Of a stretch of DNA of 64,000 nucleotides, positions 34,598-42,757 are shown piece after piece. The DNA is from Ardenticatenaceae bacterium (GTDB lineage Bacteria; Chloroflexota; Anaerolineae; Promineifilales; Promineifilaceae): positions 496,001-560,000 of the forward strand of contig JACKBX010000003.1 in NCBI GenBank assembly GCA_020634375.1. Direction: 5' to 3'. The stretch's first letter is position 1. The number at the start of each line of letters is the position of its first letter. The translations under genes and the position numbers were made by a program. The notes beneath the pieces are model-generated. The model worked only from the letters and a program-made list of their open reading frames with translations. It did no database searches and was not told the origin of the DNA.

Positions 34598-35755
34598 ATG
34601 GCTGACAAACGAGATTATTACGAAGTCTTAGGTGTACAGCGCAACGCCAGCAAAGATGAGATGAAAAAAGCTTATCGTCGATTGGCGCGGCAGTATCACC
34701 CCGATGTCAATAAAGATGATAACTCCAGCGAACGCTTCAAAGAAATCAACGAAGCGTATGAGGTGTTATCAGATGACGATAAGCGTGCAGCCTACGACCG
34801 CTTCGGTCATGCAGGTGTGCAAAATGGCGGGGCAGGTTTCTCCGGTTTTGATGCCGCTGGATTTGGCGGATTTGCCGACATTTTCGAGGAATTCTTCGGC
34901 GGCGGATTGGGTGGGCGACGCCAACGGCGTGGGCCGCGACGTGGCGCAGACTTGCGTTACGACCTCACCATTTCGTTTGAAGAAGCAGTTTTTGGCATTG
35001 AAAAGGACATTGAAATTACACGCGCCGAGATTTGCCATGGGTGCAATGGCTCCGGATCAGAACCAGGCACAGCCCCAGAGCGTTGTACTACCTGCAACGG
35101 TAGTGGCGAAGTACGCCGTGTGCAGCAATCTATCCTCGGTTCCTTTGTGAATGTGGCAACCTGCCCCAACTGTCAGGGCACAGGGGAAGTGATCACAACG
35201 CCCTGTAAAGTGTGTCACGGCCGTAAACAAGTGCAGCGCACACGTACTATCAAAGTTAAAATTCCAGCCGGAGTGGACAATGATACGCAGATTCGTCTCA
35301 CCGGCGAGGGTGGCCCTGGCGTGCATGGCGGGCCTCCGGGCAATCTGTACGTGGTTATTCAGGTGAAACGCCACGAGTTTTTCCAACGACGTGGCGACGA
35401 CATTTTCCTGGACTTGCAAATCAACGTAGCGCAGGCCGCTTTGGGGGATGAAGTTACTGTACCCACCATTGATGGTGAAGAGCATTTGACCATTCCCGCA
35501 GGCACGCAAGCGGGCGCGGTATTCAAATTACGTGGCAAGGGCGTGCCACGATTAGACCGCAGCGGGCGTGGCAGTCACATAGGGCGTGGCGATGAGCATG
35601 TCATTATCCAGGTTGCCATTCCCAAAAACCTGACAGATGAGCAAAAACGATTATTCAAAGAGCTTTCAGGCACGTTAGGTAAAGCGGTTGTACCTCAACA
35701 GCGCGGGTTTTTCGATCAATTAAAAGAAACTTTAGGTGATGTATTTGGCTTATGA
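34598..35755 (+). CDS. dnaJ: Chaperone DnaJ (Hsp40)
   Basis: A 385-residue type I J-protein that stimulates DnaK ATPase. J-domain: RDYYEVLGVQRNASKDEMKKAYR and the HPD triplet in QYHPDVN. A Gly/Phe-rich stretch follows (about 75-110). The zinc-finger domain has CHGCNGSG, CTTCNGSG, CPNCQGTG and CKVCHGRK (the last slightly off the CxxCxGxG pattern), and two beta-sandwich domains complete it. Its TGA overlaps the prmA ATG (ATGA). Confidence 0.97.
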   Translation: MADKRDYYEVLGVQRNASKDEMKKAYRRLARQYHPDVNKDDNSSERFKEINEAYEVLSDDDKRAAYDRFGHAGVQNGGAGFSGFDAAGFGGFADIFEEFFGGGLGGRRQRRGPRRGADLRYDLTISFEEAVFGIEKDIEITRAEICHGCNGSGSEPGTAPERCTTCNGSGEVRRVQQSILGSFVNVATCPNCQGTGEVITTPCKVCHGRKQVQRTRTIKVKIPAGVDNDTQIRLTGEGGPGVHGGPPGNLYVVIQVKRHEFFQRRGDDIFLDLQINVAQAALGDEVTVPTIDGEEHLTIPAGTQAGAVFKLRGKGVPRLDRSGRGSHIGRGDEHVIIQVAIPKNLTDEQKRLFKELSGTLGKAVVPQQRGFFDQLKETLGDVFGL

Positions 35756-36684
35756 CAACGATGTATTGGCTTGAAGTCAGTGTAGTAACGGACGGCGAAG
35801 CAGCGGAGGCCGTAGCAGAAGTGCTACGGCCCTTTGCTTATCAGGGTGGCGTGGTATTGGAACAATTGGGTGATGAGACAGATTTGGATCCTAATGCTCT
35901 GGAACCGATTATCACGGTGAAGATTTACCTGCCGGAAGAGGAAGATTCTCTGGCTGCGCGGCAGCGCATTGAGGAAATTTTATACCATATGAATCGACTG
36001 TATCCGGTCCCGCCACCTACCTTCCGCAAGTTGCAAGAGCAGGATTGGGCCAATGCCTGGAAGGAACATTATCATCCGTTCCGCATTGGCAAACGCATCT
36101 GGATTCAGCCCAGTTGGGTGTCGGCGGAGGAAGTGGCAGCCAGCGGCATTGAGCTGGGTGATGATGACATTGCGTTGGTGCTAGACCCTGGCATGGCTTT
36201 TGGTACGGGCACGCATCCCACGACACAAATGTGTTTGCAAGCCCTGGAACAGGTGGTGCAACCGGGCATATCGCTGTTGGATGTGGGCACGGGATCGGGG
36301 ATTTTGGCGGTGGCAGCAGCCAAGTTGGGCGCAGAAAAGTTGTGGGGGGTGGATACGGATGCGATGGCGGTGAAAACGGCCGTCGCCAACGCCACCCAAA
36401 ATCACGTCGCGCATTTCCACGTATGGCAGGGCACGCTAACCAGTGTGCAAGAACGGGGTTGGGATGTGGTTGTGGTCAACATTCTGGCCCCGGTCATTAT
36501 GGGAATGTTGGAAAATGATGGGTTAATGGGCTACGTGGGGCAGAACGGCCGTCTCATTCTCAGTGGCATTATTGATGAGCAAGTGGGTGGAGTGGAAACG
36601 GCCGTTGCCAACGCCGGAGGGACAATCCTACAAAGGTTTATTATTCGTGACTGGGTCACACTCGTTGTTGGACACAACAAATAG
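35752..36684 (+). CDS. prmA: Ribosomal protein L11 methyltransferase
   Basis: A 310-residue SAM-dependent methyltransferase that trimethylates L11. The N-terminal substrate-recognition domain (MYWLEVSVVTDGEAAEAVAEVL) is followed by the linker motif LQEQDWANAWKEHYHPFRIG, DPGMAFGTGTHPTTQMCL, and the SAM-binding LDVGTGSGILAVAAAKLGA. VVNILAPVI is motif IV. Translation is coupled to dnaJ, the usual dnaJ-prmA order in many phyla. A hairpin ends the operon. Confidence 0.95.
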   Translation: MTTMYWLEVSVVTDGEAAEAVAEVLRPFAYQGGVVLEQLGDETDLDPNALEPIITVKIYLPEEEDSLAARQRIEEILYHMNRLYPVPPPTFRKLQEQDWANAWKEHYHPFRIGKRIWIQPSWVSAEEVAASGIELGDDDIALVLDPGMAFGTGTHPTTQMCLQALEQVVQPGISLLDVGTGSGILAVAAAKLGAEKLWGVDTDAMAVKTAVANATQNHVAHFHVWQGTLTSVQERGWDVVVVNILAPVIMGMLENDGLMGYVGQNGRLILSGIIDEQVGGVETAVANAGGTILQRFIIRDWVTLVVGHNK

Positions 36685-36709
36685 CGCCACAATACAAGTA
36701 TTGTGGCGC
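36684..36709. terminator. Operon-end hairpin after prmA
   Basis: Perfect 12-bp inverted repeat GCGCCACAATAC / GTATTGTGGCGC starting at the prmA stop. No long T run follows on either strand, so termination strength is uncertain. It also faces the end of infA, 38 bases away. Confidence 0.65.
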
Positions 36710-36746
36710 ATCAATGACAGTATAACGAATGCCAGTAAAGGGGAGG

Positions 36747-36992
36747 TCAGTTGCTAACTGGGGCGCGATTTTTACGGTAACGATAGGTAATACGGCCACG
36801 CTCTAAATCATACGTGGACATTTCCACACGTACCCGGTCCCCCAACAAAATACGAATGTAATACTTCCGCATTCTCCCAGACAGATAGGCCAAAACCTGA
36901 TGCCCATTATCCAATTCTACTTTGAACTGGGTGTTGGGCAGCAGCTCAATTACTTTACCCTCTACTTCAATCTTATCGTCTTTACCAGCCAT
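36747..36992 (-). CDS. infA: Translation initiation factor IF-1
   Basis: An 81-residue OB-fold protein: KDDKIEVEGKVIELLPNTQFKVELDNG, then VLAYLSGRMRKYYIRILLGDRVRVEMS and the C-terminal RGRITYRYR. IF-1 binds the 30S A-site during initiation. AAGGAG is placed three bases before the ATG. It lies 29 bases after rpsA on the same strand, an uncommon pairing since infA usually sits in the ribosomal protein/rpmJ region. Confidence 0.93.
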   Translation of the reverse strand: MAGKDDKIEVEGKVIELLPNTQFKVELDNGHQVLAYLSGRMRKYYIRILLGDRVRVEMSTYDLERGRITYRYRKNRAPVSN

Positions 36993-37021
36993 AAGCTCCT
37001 TCTATATCTTTAACTACCGGC

Positions 37022-38329
37022 TTACTCTTCTTCGTCGCTGCCAGCAGTTTCTTCACTAACTTCTTCTACAGGTTCGGCTTCGGCAACCTCTTCTGCCTCA
37101 GTTTCGACAGCTTCTGCTACCTCAACCTCGACAGCAGGTTCTTCTTCAACATCGGCTTCTGCTTCTGCTTCTGCCTCAGCAGCCGCTTCGGCCGCAGCAG
37201 CCTCACGCTGCGCCATCCACTCAATCTGCTCGGTTGCCGTCACCGCTTTCAAACTCAGGCCAATGCGTTGCCGCTGTGAATCAATACTTACAACTCGCAG
37301 CAAATGCGTTTCGCCTTCCTGAACCACTTCGCCAACATTCTCCACATTGCCGCGTGACAACTGCGAAACGTGCAGCAGCCCCTCGACACCAGGCTCAATC
37401 TCAGCAAAAGCGCCATAGTCCACAATGCGCGTCACTGTCCCTTCCACCAACTGGTTCATGTCATAGCGTTCTTCTACTGTATCCCAGGGATTCGGCAGCA
37501 GGCGTTTGCGGCTCAAGCTGATACGCTGATCTGAACGGTCAAGTTTGAGCACGTACACTTCGATCTCGTCACCAACCTTAACCACTTCACGGGGATGATC
37601 AACGCGATGCCATGCCAGCTCAGAGATATGCACCAGTCCGTCTGCGCCACCCAGGTCTACAAAAATACCGAAGTCACGCAGTCCGCTAACCCGGCCAGCT
37701 AACACATCCCCCTCTTGCAGCTTAGATAGCAATTCTTCTTTGCGCTTTTCTTCCCATTCCCGCTGCGCATCGCGTTGGGACAAGACCAACCGACGACGGC
37801 GACGGTTTACTTCAATGACCTTTAGAGGGAGTTTTTCGCCACGCAATTTTGCCAAACGCTGCTGCCGTTTGCGGTCATTCATGCCTGGGCTTAGTTCAAC
37901 CAGATGGGAAATGGGGATGAAACCGCGTAAACGGCCGTAAGGCACAATCGCCCCACCCTTATTGTAGCCAATCACCTCAGCTTCAATAACTTCACCACTC
38001 TCCAACAAGGCTTCCGCCTCGATCCAATCCTGGTTTAACCGTGCCAGATGGATAGATACTGTGAGCGAATCCGGTTGATCCGTATTGACGATATACACAT
38101 TGATCTCGTCATTCACATGTAATGCTTCGCGTTCCCCTGGCTCCAACTTTGCTAAATCTGAAGGGGGAACTAACCCGTCTCGCTTCACACCCAGATCCAA
38201 AATCACACCCTGGGGTGTAACTGCTACAATGATACCAGTACGAATATCGCCCACCTCTGGCGTGGCATAATCATGCTGGTCAAGAAGCTCTTCCATCTGG
38301 TCCAAAAAACTCATTTCCTCGTTCGACAT
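37022..38329 (-). CDS. rpsA: Ribosomal protein S1 with acidic tail
   Basis: A 435-residue RNA-binding protein with four S1 domains: GDIRTGIIVAVTPQGVILDLG (about 30-100), GEVIEAEVIGYNKGGAIVPYG (about 112-180), GDVLAGRVSGLRDFGIFVDLG (about 205-275) and LVEGTVTRIVDYGAFAEIEPG (about 290-365). The chain ends in about 65 residues almost entirely of Ala, Glu and Val. The start is taken at MSNEEMSFLDQ; a TTG 33 bases upstream is possible. S1 binds mRNA leaders and the 30S subunit. The four-domain length is usual outside Proteobacteria, which have six. Its leader carries a terminator-like hairpin. Confidence 0.92.
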   Translation of the reverse strand: MSNEEMSFLDQMEELLDQHDYATPEVGDIRTGIIVAVTPQGVILDLGVKRDGLVPPSDLAKLEPGEREALHVNDEINVYIVNTDQPDSLTVSIHLARLNQDWIEAEALLESGEVIEAEVIGYNKGGAIVPYGRLRGFIPISHLVELSPGMNDRKRQQRLAKLRGEKLPLKVIEVNRRRRRLVLSQRDAQREWEEKRKEELLSKLQEGDVLAGRVSGLRDFGIFVDLGGADGLVHISELAWHRVDHPREVVKVGDEIEVYVLKLDRSDQRISLSRKRLLPNPWDTVEERYDMNQLVEGTVTRIVDYGAFAEIEPGVEGLLHVSQLSRGNVENVGEVVQEGETHLLRVVSIDSQRQRIGLSLKAVTATEQIEWMAQREAAAAEAAAEAEAEAEADVEEEPAVEVEVAEAVETEAEEVAEAEPVEEVSEETAGSDEEE

Positions 38330-38359
38330 ACTTTTCGGTCTCTTTATAATTGGGATTTT

Positions 38360-38409
38360 CAAACAAAAACTCGACCATTGTCTGAATCTTTGACTAACAT
38401 GGTCGAGCT
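38360..38409 (-). promoter_or_regulatory. Terminator-like attenuator in the rpsA leader
   Basis: On the minus strand an 11-bp stem, AGCTCGACCAT pairing with ATGGTCGAGTT (one G-U), closes a 20-base loop and is followed by TTTTTGTTTG. It lies 31-80 bases before the rpsA ATG. No minus-strand gene lies upstream for 3.7 kb, so it is more likely a leader attenuator than an operon end. Confidence 0.6.
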
Positions 38410-38738
38410 AAGAACCTGGTATTTGCTCAATTAATCTTAGTTTTAGGTAGTGACGCGCCGAAGTCGCGTTACGTTACAGGGGGAGAGCAATCTGCTATCA
38501 ATTAGTCCAAGATATGAACCTCCGCACAATCCTGCTAACCCTTATATCATTATCAAGCGCTACCTACATCTAACCTCAACCACGCAGCAGGCGGATTATA
38601 TCTACCCCTATGGGCTTTGTCAATTTTCCCCTTTAATTCTACTCTCATCTTTTTTCTGGTATAAATCAAACATTCTCATCTCGGCTGTAGTCAGGTAAGC
38701 ATTGTGATTCGGTCGTATGCACAAAAAGGAACCCAGAA
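38408..38738. other. Gap between rpsA and the MacB-type exporter
   Basis: About 330 bases without a credible gene. It must hold the rpsA promoter (minus) and the exporter promoter (plus). A TATAAA at 38660-38665 after a T-rich tract could be the plus-strand -10 box, and AAGGA stands before the exporter ATG. An 82-codon frame at 38450-38698 has no family features. Confidence 0.6.
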
Positions 38739-39488
38739 ATGTCTGTACTTGAAGCAAACAAGGTCACAAAACAATATCAAATGGGCGAAGTTTCTGTAGA
38801 TGCTCTGGATAATGTTTCATTTGCGGTAGAAAAGGGTGATTTTGTCGCCGTGATGGGGCCATCCGGGTCGGGCAAGAGTACGCTGCTGCACCTGTTGGGC
38901 GGCCTGGACGAACCTACGGCCGGGGACATTACCCTTGCCAACCGCCCTATCTCCAAACTATCCGATGATGAAGTAACCATCGTGCGCCGCCGTAAAGTGG
39001 GCTTCATTTTTCAATTTTTCAATCTGGTTCCCACACTCACCGCTGCGGAAAATGTAGCTTTACCGTTGTTGATTGATGGACAAAACATCAAAAAATACGA
39101 GCCAAAAATCGGGCAGCTTTTAGAAACAGTGGGTCTGAGTGACCGCGCTGACCACAAACCCGATCAGTTAAGCGGCGGGCAGCAACAGCGCGTGGCCATT
39201 GCCCGCGCCTTTGTCAACGACCCGGAGATTGTGCTGGCCGACGAGCCAACGGGCAACCTGGACTCAAAATCAGGCACGGCCGTTCTCGAACTCCTGCGCC
39301 AGTTTTGCGACGAAAAAGAGCAGACCATCGTCATGGTCACCCACGACCCCCGTGCCGCCAGCTATGCCAACCAGGTCGTCTTCCTCAAAGACGGTCACGT
39401 CATCCAAAACCTCACCATCGGCCAGCGTAGCGGCGACGAAGAAGACATCCGCGCCATCATGCGCGTCATGCGCGAGTTGGAATTGTAG
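38739..39488 (+). CDS. ABC transporter ATPase, MacB/LolD type
   Basis: A 249-residue ATPase with Walker A GPSGSGKST (residues 41-49), Q-loop FIFQFFNLVPTLTA, signature LSGGQQQRVAIARAF, Walker B EIVLADEPTGNLD and H-loop VMVTHDPRAA. The FQxFNLxPxLTAxENV stretch marks the MacB/LolD group. It pairs with the FtsX-like permease downstream (61-base gap) for mechanotransmission-type export or lipoprotein release. The final stop TAG is the first three bases of a TAGCTGG heptad array. Confidence 0.92.
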   Translation: MSVLEANKVTKQYQMGEVSVDALDNVSFAVEKGDFVAVMGPSGSGKSTLLHLLGGLDEPTAGDITLANRPISKLSDDEVTIVRRRKVGFIFQFFNLVPTLTAAENVALPLLIDGQNIKKYEPKIGQLLETVGLSDRADHKPDQLSGGQQQRVAIARAFVNDPEIVLADEPTGNLDSKSGTAVLELLRQFCDEKEQTIVMVTHDPRAASYANQVVFLKDGHVIQNLTIGQRSGDEEDIRAIMRVMRELEL

Positions 39489-39545
39489 CTGGTAGCTGGT
39501 AGTTGGTTGCTGGCGGCTGGTAATCGTCAATCGCAAATCATCAAT
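39486..39545. repeat. Heptad repeat, TAGCTGG type
   Basis: TAGCTGG, TAGCTGG, TAGTTGG, TTGCTGG, CGGCTGG, TAATCGT, CAATCGC, AAATCAT, CAATCC: nine heptads without a break. The first carries the stop codon of the ATPase gene. Confidence 0.9.
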
Positions 39546-39549
39546 CCTC

Positions 39550-42171
39550 ATGTTTCGACTACTTAACCTCATCCCCTTCAACTCCCCCCTGGTACTCGTC
39601 TTTCGCAATATGCGGGCGCGATGGGGTCGCACAGCGCTGACCCTATTGGGCATCATCGTCGGCGTGGCGGCGATGGTCGCTGTGCAAGCCACCAACCAGA
39701 GTACGCTGGCGGCCATCAGCAGTTTTTTTGATGAGGCATCGGGCAAGAGTGATTTGTTGGTGGAAACGGCCGTCTCCAACGAAACCTTCCCCCCCGACAC
39801 CATCAACCAAATCCGCCGCTTCCCCGAAGTACAAACTATCGCCCCCGGCGTCATCGGCGTCACCATCCCCGCCGATGAAGCGGCACAGTGGACCGAGCAA
39901 ATCAGCATTGGCGGCACGGCCGTTCCCGGCACAAACTTCTGGCTGCTAGGCCGCGACCCCACTGCCGACGCCGACGTACACGGCTACAGCGCCAGCGCCG
40001 GGCGGCTGCTCACCGCCAACGAAGACGGCTACAACATCCTCCTCGTCGCAGACTACGCCGCCGACAAAGGGCTAGAAGTTGGCGAAGACCTCGCCATCCT
40101 CACCCCCAGCCAGGGCATCGTCAGCCTGCGCATCGTCGGCCTCATCCCCGAAGACGGGCTGGGCATCACCAACAACGGCATCATGGGCATCGCCACCATC
40201 GCCACCGTGCAAAAGCTCTTCGACATGGGCGATGGCCTCGGCTCGCTAGAACTGGTCGTTGACCCAGCCATTGCCAATAACAGCAGCGCATTAGAAACTC
40301 TGCGCGGCCAAATCGCCGAGCGGCTGGGGCGCGACTTCGCCGTCAAATACCCCGCCTCTCGCGGCGAAACCGTTGCCGGAACCTTCAGCACCTACCAGCA
40401 AGGGCTGAACTTCTTCAGCGTGGTCAGCCTGTTCGTCGGATCCTTCCTTATTTATAATACCTTCGCCATGACCATCGTCGAGCGCACCCGCGAAATTGGC
40501 ATGTACCGCGCCATCGGCATGACGCGCCGCCAGGTCATCTTTCTCGTCCTCGCCGAAGCGATTTCGTTGGGCGTCATCGGCTCTCTCATTGGCGCGGGGG
40601 CCGGGCTGTTGATGGCGCGTTCACTCACGCAAACGGTTTCCGGCTTTAGCGGCCAGGCCATTGACCAGGTGACGACGACGCCACAAACTTTGCTGCAAGC
40701 ATTGAGCGCAGGCATTCTCGTCACCATTTTGGCGGCGGCCATGCCTGCACTGCAAGCGGCGCGTATCTCGCCCATCCAGGCGCTGCGCGTGCAGGGCAGC
40801 AGCGACGAAGGGCGTTGGCGGCAAACGGGGCTGCGCTTTGGCCCGCTGACGGTGCTGGCCTCGCTGCTGATTATGTATCGCGTACCATTGGATTCGGACG
40901 TGATTTTTTATGTGGGCAGCAATGCCATTTTTGCCATGCTGCTGGGGGCCACACTGTGCATTCCGCTGATTACGGGGCCGTTAGAACGGTTGATACGGCC
41001 GTTCATCCTCCTCATTTTTGGCAACGAGGGGCGGCTGGGCAGCAGCAATATTCAGCGCAGCCAGGGGCGCACCACCCTCACCGTCGCCGCGTTGATGGTC
41101 GGCATCAGCATGGTTATCGGCATTCAGGGCATGACCCTCAGCTTCGAGACAGACATGATGGAATGGGTGAACACGGCGCTGGGCGGCGACCTCTTTGTGC
41201 AGTCGCCACTGAATATGCGCCCAGATGTGGAGGCGCGGCTGCTGGCATTGGAGGGGATTACGGCTGTGACCCGTTCCCGCTACGTCCCCTCACGCATCTT
41301 CCCCCCTTATGATGAGGATGAGTTCTCCGCCTTCGTCGCCATTGACCCGGAAACCTATCTCGATGTGCGCAGTATGCGCATTCAAGAAGGGCCACCGGCA
41401 GAGGAGGTCATGCGCCAATTGGCTGCTGGAGACACCATTTGGATTGGCGTGGACATTGCCAACCGGTTCAATTTGCATGTGGGGGATGAGGTGGTGCTGG
41501 AAACGCGGCGCGGGCGACGGCCGTTCCGCATTGTGGCTATCGTCCTCGACTTTGGCGGCGGCGAAACCACCACCGTGACCGGTTCGTGGGGCGATTTGCG
41601 CCGCTACTTTGGTGTGACGGACGTCAGTGTCTATGCCGTGCGGCTGGCTGAGGGGGCATCGTTAGAGGAAGTAACGGCCGTCATCGAAAACGACCTCGGC
41701 CGCAGCCAAAGCCTCACCGTTGAAAGCAAAGCCGAATTCGAGCAAAAAGTGCGCCAACTCAGCGCCCAGGCATTCAGTCTCTTTGATGTGTTGGGCTTGA
41801 TTGGGCTAACCGTCGGCGGGCTAGGTGTGATCAACACCATGCTCATGAATGTGCTGGAACGGATGCGCGAATTGGGCGGCCTGCGCAGTCTGGGCATGAC
41901 CCGCCGCCAAATCCGGCGCATGATTCTGGCAGAAGCGGCGACAATGGGCTTCATCGGCGGGCTGTTTGGCGTGGCCTTCGGCACCGTGCTGGCCGATGTT
42001 TTTCTCATTGGCCTGCGGGCCATTGGCGGCTATGTGCTGACGCTGCAAACACCCTATGCGGCGATGGCCGTCAGCTTTGGCATCTCCTTTGTGCTGGCAA
42101 TTGGCGCGGCCCTCTACCCCGCCTGGCGTGCGGGGCAAGTCAATATCATTGAAGCCATTAAGCACGAGTAA
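39550..42171 (+). CDS. ABC transporter permease with two FtsX domains
   Basis: An 873-residue permease of the MacB/YknZ/LolC superfamily in the long, duplicated form. It has an N-terminal helix (RTALTLLGIIVGVAAMVAVQA), a first periplasmic MacB_PCD-like domain (about 60-280), an FtsX domain with three helices (about 290-415; VGSFLIYNTFAMTIVERTREIGMYRAIGMTRRQV), two helices near 430-480, a second helix and periplasmic domain (about 500-730) and a second FtsX domain (about 745-870; TMLMNVLERMRELGGLRSLGMTRRQI). Ten or so helices in all. It probably exports or extracts a lipoprotein, peptide or drug with the preceding ATPase. Confidence 0.9.
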   Translation: MFRLLNLIPFNSPLVLVFRNMRARWGRTALTLLGIIVGVAAMVAVQATNQSTLAAISSFFDEASGKSDLLVETAVSNETFPPDTINQIRRFPEVQTIAPGVIGVTIPADEAAQWTEQISIGGTAVPGTNFWLLGRDPTADADVHGYSASAGRLLTANEDGYNILLVADYAADKGLEVGEDLAILTPSQGIVSLRIVGLIPEDGLGITNNGIMGIATIATVQKLFDMGDGLGSLELVVDPAIANNSSALETLRGQIAERLGRDFAVKYPASRGETVAGTFSTYQQGLNFFSVVSLFVGSFLIYNTFAMTIVERTREIGMYRAIGMTRRQVIFLVLAEAISLGVIGSLIGAGAGLLMARSLTQTVSGFSGQAIDQVTTTPQTLLQALSAGILVTILAAAMPALQAARISPIQALRVQGSSDEGRWRQTGLRFGPLTVLASLLIMYRVPLDSDVIFYVGSNAIFAMLLGATLCIPLITGPLERLIRPFILLIFGNEGRLGSSNIQRSQGRTTLTVAALMVGISMVIGIQGMTLSFETDMMEWVNTALGGDLFVQSPLNMRPDVEARLLALEGITAVTRSRYVPSRIFPPYDEDEFSAFVAIDPETYLDVRSMRIQEGPPAEEVMRQLAAGDTIWIGVDIANRFNLHVGDEVVLETRRGRRPFRIVAIVLDFGGGETTTVTGSWGDLRRYFGVTDVSVYAVRLAEGASLEEVTAVIENDLGRSQSLTVESKAEFEQKVRQLSAQAFSLFDVLGLIGLTVGGLGVINTMLMNVLERMRELGGLRSLGMTRRQIRRMILAEAATMGFIGGLFGVAFGTVLADVFLIGLRAIGGYVLTLQTPYAAMAVSFGISFVLAIGAALYPAWRAGQVNIIEAIKHE

Positions 42172-42187
42172 GCTAAAAGCTTTTAGC
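42172..42187. terminator. 16-base perfect palindrome between convergent genes
   Basis: GCTAAAAGCTTTTAGC lies one base after the stop of the ABC permease and contains the stop codon of the opposing acetyltransferase. It could act as a short bidirectional terminator. Confidence 0.45.
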
Positions 42188-42755
42188 CATTCCCATTCTG
42201 CCACTCGTGGCGCAGCAGGGAGTAGACGGTGAGATTGTGGAATTCGCCGCTCCAAAAGCCGTAGTCGCGCAGTAACCCTTCGCTGTGGAACCCCAGCTTT
42301 TGCAGCAGGGCGCTGGAGGGGGTGTTTTCAGGCATAACGAGGGCCTCGACGCGGTGCAGGTTCATGCGCGTGTAGCCGAATTCGAGGACGGCCGTTAACG
42401 TCTCCTGCATAATTCCCTGCCGCCAAAAAGGGCGAGCCAGCTCATACCCCACTGCCGCGTGGCGATGCCGCCACTTCCAATAAATGTAGCCACATGTACC
42501 AATCAGTGTGTCATCTTCGCGGCGCGAAATCCCCCAGCGCAGCGCCGCCTGACTGCGAAAACTGGCATTAATAGTGCGAATACGCTGCCGTGCTTCTTCG
42601 ATATCGTTAAAGGTTTCCAGGCCAAAATAGCGCGTCACCTGCTCATCGGAGAGGAAGGCAAACATATCGGCGGCATCAGACGGCCGTAACTGTCGCAAGT
42701 GCAAGCGCGGTGTGTACAAATCGGGGAAAGAGGAAAAGGCCGACTGCGAACGCAT
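42183..42755 (-). CDS. GNAT acetyltransferase (RimJ/RimL-like)
   Basis: A 190-residue N-acetyltransferase; the start is the ATG of MRSQSAF, placed just past the stop of the upstream oxidoreductase. Motifs: LYTPRLHLRQLRPSDAADMFAFLSD, IGTCGYIYW, AAVGYELARPFWRQGIMQE (acetyl-CoA pyrophosphate loop, with QG in place of the usual RG) and LVMPENTPSSALLQKLGFHSEGLLRDY. This is the ribosomal-protein acetyltransferase-like group (Acetyltransf_3). Substrate not predictable. Likely co-transcribed with the oxidoreductase. Confidence 0.88.
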   Translation of the reverse strand: MRSQSAFSSFPDLYTPRLHLRQLRPSDAADMFAFLSDEQVTRYFGLETFNDIEEARQRIRTINASFRSQAALRWGISRREDDTLIGTCGYIYWKWRHRHAAVGYELARPFWRQGIMQETLTAVLEFGYTRMNLHRVEALVMPENTPSSALLQKLGFHSEGLLRDYGFWSGEFHNLTVYSLLRHEWQNGNG

Positions 42756-42757
42756 CG

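Noticed and set aside
38450..38698. 82-codon frame between rpsA and the exporter
   Set aside because: No ribosome binding site, no family features, odd composition, and it spans the region that must hold two promoters.
38408..38738. Riboswitch upstream of the MacB-type exporter
   Set aside because: No known aptamer core or switching stem could be recognised by eye in this AT-rich gap.
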